NCBI GenBank assembly: GCA_028707375.1
Contig: JAQWCB010000013.1
Span: 1-13,068 of the forward strand
DNA length: 13,068 bases
Source of the DNA: Bacilli bacterium
Lineage (GTDB): Bacteria > Bacillota_I > Bacilli_A > RFN20 > CAG-288
Direction: 5' to 3'
Part shown: piece by piece, positions 8,364 through 13,068 of the stretch
How the letters are laid out: each line of letters begins with the position of its first letter
Numbering within the stretch: position 1 is the stretch's first letter
Translations under genes and position numbers: made by a program
Notes under the pieces: generated by a model
Told to the model about the DNA's origin: nothing
Database searches by the model: none
Seen by the model: the letters and a program-made list of their open reading frames with translations, nothing else

Positions 8364-8481
8364 GATGGAGATAAATCTGTGTATGCTTCAAAAATATTTT
8401 TAGATAAGACCAATTTATTGTTGGCACAGTTACCTCGAGATGATGCTTTTTTCTTGAATTAAGGAAAATTTTATTTGCTAC
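8364..8481. other. Intergenic stretch between terminator and mraZ promoter
   Basis: This AT-rich sequence has no recognisable RNA gene. The whole gap between the yceD-like stop and mraZ is about 318 nt, and no rpmF (L32) coding sequence was found in it. One small frame (8379-8462, 27 codons starting GTG with GGAG eight bases upstream) is open but matches nothing I know. A 12-nt palindrome, AAAAATATTTTT, lies at 8391-8402 and is likely to be chance in such AT-rich DNA. Confidence 0.5.
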
Positions 8482-8511
8482 TGGACAAAAATATTGCGCG
8501 AATAATATAAT
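8482..8511 (+). promoter_or_regulatory. Promoter of the mraZ-rsmH-ftsL-like operon
   Basis: TGGACA (8482-8487, one mismatch from consensus) and TATAAT (8506-8511, perfect) are separated by 18 bp. A transcript would start near 8518, about 30 nt before the mraZ ATG, inside the array of MraZ boxes. An alternative, TTGCGC-17-TAGAAT (8494-8522), overlaps it but is weaker. Confidence 0.65.
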
Positions 8512-8547
8512 AATGGTAGAATATGGGTGAAATAGGAGGAAAGTGGT
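8511..8547 (+). promoter_or_regulatory. MraZ operator: four 10-bp-phased boxes over the mraZ leader and ribosome site
   Basis: The trinucleotides TGG (8514), TGG (8524), AGG (8534) and TGG (8544) recur at exactly 10-bp spacing. The rows are TAATGGTAGA, ATATGGGTGA, AATAGGAGGA and AAGTGGTATG. MraZ is known to bind direct repeats of TGGG/GTGG type at one-helical-turn spacing upstream of its own gene, and AAAGTGGT (8540-8547) equals the box described for Mollicutes. The array runs from the end of the -10 to the start codon. The third box coincides with the AGGAGG Shine-Dalgarno (8534-8539), so its deviation from TGG may reflect that double duty. Confidence 0.75.
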
Positions 8548-8985
8548 ATGTTTGTTGGTCAATCAATTCACAGTTTAGACAATAAAAATCGACTAGTCTT
8601 GCCAGCAAAGTATCGCTCGCAACTTTCATCAGTAGTCTATTTATCCCTCGATTTAGATTCGTGTCTCTCTATTTATTCGGAAGATGTATATGGACAAAAG
8701 GCGGAGAAAATTAATGCCCTTAGTGATTTTGATAAAGATAGTCGTGCTCTCAAACGTATATTTTTTGCTAATTCATGCGAGGTAACGATGGATAAACAAG
8801 GAAGGATTATGATACCCATGTTCTTGCTTGAGAAAGTCAAGATTGAAAAGGAAGTGGTAGTTGTTGGTGCCTTTGATCATATTCAACTTTTTTCCAACAA
8901 GATTATTGATGGACTTCTTGTTCAAGATGAAAGTTGCTATGAGGAATTGGCATCACACTTGAATGAAGCAAAGAAAAATGGATAG
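8548..8985 (+). CDS. mraZ: MraZ transcriptional regulator of the division cluster
   Basis: MraZ is a ring-forming DNA-binding protein of the SpoVT/AbrB fold that represses or modulates its own operon. The 145 residues hold the two tandem half-domains expected. The first has DNKNRLVLPAKYR (11-23), where the family has 'D.KGRL..P.K.R'. The second has MDKQGRIMIP (81-90). Between them lies FDKDSRALKRIFFANSCE (61-78), also typical. The last 25 residues are variable. The start is fixed by MFVGQ, the usual MraZ beginning, and by AGGAGG at 8534-8539. It is the first gene after its own promoter and binding boxes, consistent with autoregulation. It overlaps the rsmH start. Confidence 0.96.
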   Translation: MFVGQSIHSLDNKNRLVLPAKYRSQLSSVVYLSLDLDSCLSIYSEDVYGQKAEKINALSDFDKDSRALKRIFFANSCEVTMDKQGRIMIPMFLLEKVKIEKEVVVVGAFDHIQLFSNKIIDGLLVQDESCYEELASHLNEAKKNG

Positions 8986-9919
8986 CAATTATCACGTACC
9001 TGTCTTATTCAAGCCAGCCATCGATGGTTTGAAACTAAAGGATGATTCAATCGTTCTGGACATGACCTTGGGTCGAGCTGGGCATTCATCAATTATGCTT
9101 AGTCACATTAGAAAAGGTCACCTATATGCCATCGACAAAGATGAGACTGCGCTAAATTATTCGCGTGAAAGACTTGCTAAGATAGGCTCTAATTTTACCT
9201 TATTTCAAGGTAACTATTCGGAATTCACCGATATTCTTAGGAAAGAGGGAATCAATGAGGCGGATGCCATTTTGCTCGATATTGGTGTAAGTTCACCACA
9301 ATTTGATAATCCTGATCGTGGCTTTAGTTATCGTTTTGATTCTAGACTTGATATGCGTATGAACTGCCATCAAGAATTGGATGCATATTATGTAGTTAAT
9401 AATTATACGGAAGATCATTTGCGGAAGATTATTTATGAATATGGTGAAGATAAATCAGCTGCGAAGATTGCTCGTGCTATTGTTAAATCTCGGAGCATTA
9501 GACCAATTGAGACAACATTTGAATTAGTCGATGTAATCAAATCGTGCTTACCTTATTTCGTTTTGAATAAACCTGGACATCCAGCAAAACAGACCTTTCA
9601 GGCTATACGATACGAAGTGAATCAAGAAATAGAGGAATTGAAGACAGGGCTCACTAAGGCCATTAACTTTCTAAGTTTACATGGAAGACTTGCGATAATC
9701 ACTTTCAATTCGTTGGAAGACAAAATCGCCAAGAATATAATCAAGGATTTTACTCAGTTACCATCAACCAACAGACACATGCCACCAAATTTGAATGTAG
9801 AGTCCATTAAATTTACTAGAGTTACAAAAAAGCCAATAATTCCGACTGATGAAGAAATATTAAATAATCCCAGATCAAAATCTGCAAAATTAAGAATAAT
9901 AGAAAGGACAGGTAAATAG
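8978..9919 (+). CDS. rsmH: 16S rRNA (cytosine-1402-N4)-methyltransferase RsmH (MraW)
   Basis: RsmH uses S-adenosylmethionine to methylate N4 of C1402 in 16S rRNA at the ribosomal P site. The N-terminal HVPVL is followed by motif I VLDMTLGRAGHS (usually T.GGGGHS), then LLDIGVSSPQFDNPDRGFSY and RLDMRM. The insert-domain block GHPAKQTFQAIRYEVNQE comes next, followed by ITFNSLEDKI, with Asn244 in place of the usual His of ITFHSLED. The end is RSKSAKLRIIER, as in most homologues. I chose the ATG at 8978 because it places HVPVL six residues in, as in other RsmH proteins, and gives an 8-nt overlap with mraZ. An in-frame ATG at 8963 would add five residues. Neither has a strong Shine-Dalgarno, so coupling to mraZ translation is likely. 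Confidence 0.96.
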   Translation: MDSNYHVPVLFKPAIDGLKLKDDSIVLDMTLGRAGHSSIMLSHIRKGHLYAIDKDETALNYSRERLAKIGSNFTLFQGNYSEFTDILRKEGINEADAILLDIGVSSPQFDNPDRGFSYRFDSRLDMRMNCHQELDAYYVVNNYTEDHLRKIIYEYGEDKSAAKIARAIVKSRSIRPIETTFELVDVIKSCLPYFVLNKPGHPAKQTFQAIRYEVNQEIEELKTGLTKAINFLSLHGRLAIITFNSLEDKIAKNIIKDFTQLPSTNRHMPPNLNVESIKFTRVTKKPIIPTDEEILNNPRSKSAKLRIIERTGK

Positions 9920-9920
9920 T

Positions 9921-10154
9921 ATGTATGAAATGAAAGATAAGCTAGTAAAAAATCACTACAAAGGTATTGATAAGAAAATGCGCATTATGGCAATTATATC
10001 GACCACGCTACTTTTTGTTGCCATCTGTGTATTTGTTCCTTTGACAGCAAATTTACAGTATCAGAATGTTCAGGCCAATAGGGAAGATAATAGTCAAAAT
10101 CCTGTTATCGAAAATAATGATCAAAGCAGCCTAATTTATTTTGATGAGGACTAA
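9921..10154 (+). CDS. Small single-pass membrane protein in the FtsL position
   Basis: This 77-residue protein has a basic cytoplasmic N-terminus (about 1-21, many Lys/Arg), one hydrophobic segment (about 22-43, IMAIISTTLLFVAICVFVPL), and a short hydrophilic outer tail of about 34 residues ending in acidic FDED. The topology (N-in, single helix) and the location directly after rsmH, one base from its stop, match FtsL. FtsL scaffolds the late divisome with DivIB/FtsQ and DivIC/FtsB. However, the outer part is far too short for the usual coiled coil and has no heptad leucines, so homology is not shown by sequence. An AAAGGA ribosome site lies at 9903-9908. It may be a reduced FtsL or an unrelated lineage-specific protein. 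Confidence 0.6.
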   Translation: MYEMKDKLVKNHYKGIDKKMRIMAIISTTLLFVAICVFVPLTANLQYQNVQANREDNSQNPVIENNDQSSLIYFDED

Positions 10155-10203
10155 AAGAGTTAAATCATCAAAAAAGATGAATCAATAGTTGATGCATCTA
10201 ATC

Positions 10204-10249
10204 AATCCCTGATTATTTTCTGTAGAGAGTAATCAGGGATTTTTATTTA
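10204..10249 (+). terminator. Intrinsic terminator of the mraZ operon
   Basis: AATCCCTGATTA (10204-10215) is perfectly complementary to TAATCAGGGATT (10230-10241), giving a 12-bp stem. The 14-nt loop is TTTTCTGTAGAGAG, and the stem is followed by TTTTATTT. It lies 50 bp after the FtsL-like stop and shows that the cluster ends here, with no mur or ftsI genes behind it. Confidence 0.9.
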
Positions 10250-10391
10250 GTCATAGCACTGAATATTTTAAAATCAAATATATTATCTAATAACAATTTT
10301 TTAATAGTCCAGGTAACAATTCTAATATTTATGAAAAAAAACGTACAAAAATGCAAGCAAATGGCATATAATTTGGTCTATTTCTTTTGTC
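10250..10391. other. AT-rich intergenic stretch upstream of the TetR-type regulator
   Basis: No gene is visible on either strand. A perfect TATAAT lies at 10367-10372, but its -35 (GTACAA at 10343-10348, 18-bp spacer) is poor. It could be a second upstream promoter for the regulator. ATGC and GCAT (10351 and 10363) form only a 4-bp inverted repeat. Confidence 0.4.
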
Positions 10392-10420
10392 TTGTAACTA
10401 AAATTGACGAGTGATAGAAT
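10392..10420 (+). promoter_or_regulatory. Promoter of the TetR-type regulator, possible operator
   Basis: TTGTAA (10392-10397) and TAGAAT (10415-10420) are spaced 17 bp apart, with TG at 10412-10413 giving an extended -10. An inverted repeat, AAAATTG (10400-10406) and CAATTTT (10429-10435), is centred on the -10 element. It could be an operator for autorepression, although a 22-bp gap is wide for this family and A/T-rich arms can arise by chance. Confidence 0.45.
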
Positions 10421-10471
10421 ACAACTGACAATTTTGTGTACATTTTAATGATGGGTAGGAGGGATATAAAT

Positions 10472-11080
10472 ATGGATATGGATTTGAGAATACGCAAGTC
10501 AAAACATTATTTGAGGAAAAGTATCATTTCTTTATTGCAGAGGATATCTTTTGCCGATATCAATGTATCAATGATTTGCAAGGAAGCTCATGTTAGCAGG
10601 GTAACCTTTTATAATTATTATCGCGATAAGAATGAATTGGTTGAGGACATTGTTAAAATAATCCTTAGCTCGACTATTAGAAAAACGCATATCGAAATGG
10701 GGACTCGAAATGTCGATATTGGTTTTTTCCAATGTCTTTTAACAAATGTCGTCGAAAATTGCTATTGGTACGAGAAGTCTATTCCTGAATTAAAATCAGT
10801 TGAAAATATTGATGTTAAAAATATCATTGACAAAATTTTTTTCAGCGAGATAAGTCAATTTATGAAGCGTTTCGTCGAAATGCATCACATTAAAATAGAT
10901 TACAATATTGCCACATCATTTACCGTTGGAGGTTTTTCTAAGATGATATTTGATTGGATAAGAGATTCTGACGCTGATAATTGCGAGGAAAACAAGGAAT
11001 TATTGAAGGATACGATCAATAATATTTTTTCACGACTCAACAAAAATAAACCATATCTGGAATGCTGTTGTGTGAATTGA
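10472..11080 (+). CDS. TetR/AcrR-family transcriptional regulator
   Basis: This is a 202-residue one-component regulator. The N-terminal helix-turn-helix is clear: LLQRISFADINVSMICKEAHVSRVTFYNYYRDKNELVEDI (about 21-60) is split in the usual way, with the recognition helix in VSRVTFYNYYRDK. The remaining 140 residues form the variable ligand-binding and dimer region, with no recognisable ligand signature. I chose the ATG at 10472 because AGGAGG (10457-10462) lies nine bases upstream. An in-frame GTG at 10436 would add 12 residues and would put the ribosome site inside the gene. It is monocistronic, with no adjacent transporter or enzyme gene in the window, so the target and inducer are unknown. 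Several TetR relatives of this size (for example DhaS-like activators) are not repressors, so direction of regulation is open. Confidence 0.88.
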   Translation: MDMDLRIRKSKHYLRKSIISLLQRISFADINVSMICKEAHVSRVTFYNYYRDKNELVEDIVKIILSSTIRKTHIEMGTRNVDIGFFQCLLTNVVENCYWYEKSIPELKSVENIDVKNIIDKIFFSEISQFMKRFVEMHHIKIDYNIATSFTVGGFSKMIFDWIRDSDADNCEENKELLKDTINNIFSRLNKNKPYLECCCVN

Positions 11081-11103
11081 TTGTCAATTTAATTAATTTA
11101 AAA

Positions 11104-11135
11104 CTCCTTGGATTTTTATTCCAAGGAGCTTTTTT
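11104..11135. terminator. Bidirectional terminator between the TetR regulator and thrS
   Basis: CTCCTTGGA (11104-11112) pairs perfectly with TCCAAGGAG (11120-11128) around the loop TTTTTAT. On the plus strand it is followed by CTTTTTT (to 11135), and on the minus strand by TTTTAAATT. The hairpin starts only five bases past the thrS stop codon, which itself lies in the plus-strand T-run, so both convergent genes can share one terminator. Confidence 0.85.
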
Positions 11136-13038
11136 AACGCTCGATTTGCTTTGAGTCAATATCCTTATGAACCATTTCCACAAAGGAATCAATGGGAACA
11201 GTAATTTGTTCACGCTTGCCATATATGCGATATGTAATGGTATTATCATTGACCTCATTGTCGCCGATGACCAAAGTATACGGAACTTTTTTGGTTTGCC
11301 AATCGTGGATTTTATATCCAAGTTTCTCATCGCGATCATCAATTTGGCAACGAATGTCACTATTTGAAATAATCTCATTGATCTTTTGACTATAACTGAG
11401 ATGAGCAGTGTTATTTACAGGTATAATAACTACCTGTTTGGGAGAAAGCCAAGTCGGGAATGCACCTTTGAAATGCTCAATAAGAATACCGGTAAAACGT
11501 TCGAGCGAACCAAAGATAGCACGATGGAGCATAAAGGGCTCGACTTTTTGCCCATTAGCATCCACATATTCGCAGTGAAAACGTCTAGGTAAATTCATAT
11601 CCAACTGGATTGTACCACACTGCCAAACTCTCCCAAGTGAATCGTGGAGTTTAAAGTCAAGTTTGGGACCATAAAAAGCACCATCACCTGGATTGATTTG
11701 ATATGGAATATTATTTTGCTCAAGACATTTACGCAAAATGCTCTCAGCTTTATCCCAAGTTGCAATCTCGCCAATGTATCCTTCTTCGGGACGTGTTGAT
11801 AATACGATGTAATAAGGTAGATTAAAAGTTTTATAAACTTCATCGAAAATTTTGAGCAGTATTTCAATTTCGGACTGAATTTGATCACCGCGAACAAAAC
11901 AATGTGCATCATCTTGAGTAAAACTTCTCACGCGGAAAAGTCCATTTAGAGCACCGGAAGCCTCGTGACGATGAACGTGTCCTAACTCTCCTATACGTAT
12001 AGGAAATTCTTTATATGAATGTGGTTGATTTTTGTAGACCAAAATTCCACCAGGGCAATTCATAGGTTTGATAGCAAAATCTTTGTCATCAATCTTGGTG
12101 GTGTACATGTTTCCATTGTAATGCCCCCAGTGACCAGATATTTCCCATAATTCGCGCGACAAGATTATTGGGGTATCAATAATTTGGTATCCGTTTTTAA
12201 TATGAAGTTTTATCCAATAATTTTCCAATTCGCGACGCAAAATAAGTCCATCATTCAACCAAAATGGGAAGCCAGGACCATATTCTGAAAGCATAAATAA
12301 GTTCAATTGCTTACCGAGCAATCGATGATCAGCTTTCTTTCGCTCTTCAACCAATTTTAAATATTCATTTAAATCATTTTGACTAAAAAAGCAAGTTCCA
12401 TAAATACGAGTTAACTGTTCATTGTTTTTGTCGCCATGAAAATAAGCACCGGCGATAGAAGTTAATTTAAATGCCTTGCAAAGAGAAACAGATTTGACGT
12501 GAGGTCCCTTGCACAAATCAGTAAAGTCACCTTGAGTGTATATGGTCAAAGGTCCATTCAATTCATCAATGTGTTCAAGCTTAAAATGCTGATTCTTAAA
12601 AATGTTTTTTGCCTCTTCATGTGTCACATCTTTTCTTTCAATAGGATATCCGGCATCCACAATTTTATGCATCTCTTTTTCAATGGCCGGAAAATCTTTC
12701 TCGGAAATTGGATTTTTAAATTCTATATCATAATAAAATCCTTCGTCGACAGCAGGGCCGAAGGCGATTTGAGCCTCAGGGTAAATATGCAAAATGGCCT
12801 GAGCTAAAACGTGAGCACACGTGTGATTTAAAACGCGAAGAGCCTCGGGTGAGTCTCGAGTGATTACTTCGAATTCACCGCCATCAGTTAAACTTTCGCG
12901 ATAATCAATCAATTCCCCATTTAATTTAACAGCTAAACACTTTTGAGCTAGCGAAGTGGAAATGCTTTTTGCAGCATCCAACCCGGTAATTCCCTTGTCG
13001 ACTTCGATTTTTTTGCCATCTTTTAATGTTAATTCCAT
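11134..13038 (-). CDS. thrS: Threonine--tRNA ligase
   Basis: This class II synthetase charges tRNA-Thr and edits mischarged Ser. It has 634 residues, full length for bacteria. An N-terminal TGS domain (about 1-60) is followed by the editing domain with its four metal-site residues: His72 and His76 in HTCAH, and Cys176 and His180 in CKGPH. The catalytic core has the three zinc ligands Cys328 (MNCPGG), His379 (DDAH) and His505 (MLHRAIFGS), plus the motif 2 region HRHEASGALNGLFRVR and motif 3 around GSLERF. The anticodon-binding domain starts near 532 (SPKQVVIIPV) and ends at the C-terminus. The ATG at 13036-13038 is preceded on its strand by AAAGGAG about 9 bases upstream. Only 30 bp of upstream sequence is in the window, so a T-box leader, common for thrS in Firmicutes, cannot be assessed. 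Confidence 0.97.
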   Translation of the reverse strand: MELTLKDGKKIEVDKGITGLDAAKSISTSLAQKCLAVKLNGELIDYRESLTDGGEFEVITRDSPEALRVLNHTCAHVLAQAILHIYPEAQIAFGPAVDEGFYYDIEFKNPISEKDFPAIEKEMHKIVDAGYPIERKDVTHEEAKNIFKNQHFKLEHIDELNGPLTIYTQGDFTDLCKGPHVKSVSLCKAFKLTSIAGAYFHGDKNNEQLTRIYGTCFFSQNDLNEYLKLVEERKKADHRLLGKQLNLFMLSEYGPGFPFWLNDGLILRRELENYWIKLHIKNGYQIIDTPIILSRELWEISGHWGHYNGNMYTTKIDDKDFAIKPMNCPGGILVYKNQPHSYKEFPIRIGELGHVHRHEASGALNGLFRVRSFTQDDAHCFVRGDQIQSEIEILLKIFDEVYKTFNLPYYIVLSTRPEEGYIGEIATWDKAESILRKCLEQNNIPYQINPGDGAFYGPKLDFKLHDSLGRVWQCGTIQLDMNLPRRFHCEYVDANGQKVEPFMLHRAIFGSLERFTGILIEHFKGAFPTWLSPKQVVIIPVNNTAHLSYSQKINEIISNSDIRCQIDDRDEKLGYKIHDWQTKKVPYTLVIGDNEVNDNTITYRIYGKREQITVPIDSFVEMVHKDIDSKQIER

Positions 13039-13068
13039 AAGTATTTCTCCTTTATTTTGAAAATAAAA

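Noticed and set aside
8230..8547. rpmF (ribosomal protein L32) or a tRNA in the gap before mraZ
   Set aside because: No frame encodes the L32 start or zinc cysteines, and no tRNA T-loop or cloverleaf pairing is visible. The pairing present is a terminator hairpin.
10436..10471. GTG at 10436 as start of the TetR-family gene
   Set aside because: It would place the strong AGGAGG (10457-10462) inside the coding region. The ATG at 10472 has ideal spacing and gives the usual family N-terminus length.
11595..11912. 105-codon minus-strand frame and several plus-strand frames inside thrS
   Set aside because: They overlap conserved catalytic and editing regions of thrS in other frames, with no independent start signals.
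1..13068. TGA read as tryptophan, as in Mycoplasma
   Set aside because: The recJ frame ends at TGA in a place that fits the family end, Trp residues in the conserved genes use TGG, and no gene needs TGA readthrough.
13039..13068. T-box leader upstream of thrS
   Set aside because: Only 30 bp upstream of thrS is in the window, enough for the ribosome site but not to see a leader.

Overview
The window is AT-rich bacterial DNA. Its genes are packed, mostly co-directional, start with ATG after AGGAGG-type ribosome sites, and use TGA as a stop (the first gene ends in TGA). Protein families (FtsA, FtsZ, PheS with a zinc-knuckle-like cysteine cluster, MraZ, RsmH, full-length ThrS) point to a low-GC Firmicutes/Mollicutes-related lineage that keeps the standard genetic code. 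A reduced Bacilli or Acholeplasma/RF39-like group would fit. The taxon is an inference, not something the sequence proves.

Layout. (1) 2-799: the 3' part of a RecJ-type single-strand DNA exonuclease, cut by the window edge. (2) 851-8363: a long operon with a near-consensus sigma-A promoter just upstream of ftsA, then ftsA, ftsZ, pheS, pheT, thyX and a small YceD/DUF177-like gene, closed by a strong intrinsic terminator. (3) 8482-10249: a second unit, mraZ, rsmH and a small FtsL-like membrane protein. It is driven by a promoter overlaid by four 10-bp-phased MraZ boxes and ends at a 12-bp-stem terminator. (4) 10392-11135: a monocistronic TetR-type regulator. (5) 11134-13038, minus strand: thrS, convergent with the regulator and sharing a hairpin that can stop transcription from both sides.

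Together the genes form a rearranged, minimal division (dcw) cluster. The classical start (mraZ-rsmH-ftsL) and end (ftsA-ftsZ) are both present but in inverted block order and as separate transcription units. None of the usual peptidoglycan genes (ftsI, mraY, murD, ftsW, murG, divIB) lies between or beside them here. Both phenylalanyl-tRNA synthetase subunits and the flavin-dependent thymidylate synthase are placed behind ftsZ, which would tie division protein supply to translation and dTMP synthesis.

The most notable signals are the MraZ operator that runs through the Shine-Dalgarno to the mraZ start codon, an FtsA with a degenerate actin phosphate motif and no obvious basic membrane-targeting helix, and an FtsZ whose partner-binding peptide is followed by a 44-residue charged tail. 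No mobile elements, CRISPR arrays, tRNAs or rRNAs were seen, and no wholly new system is evident. The interest lies in the rearranged and divergent division machinery.
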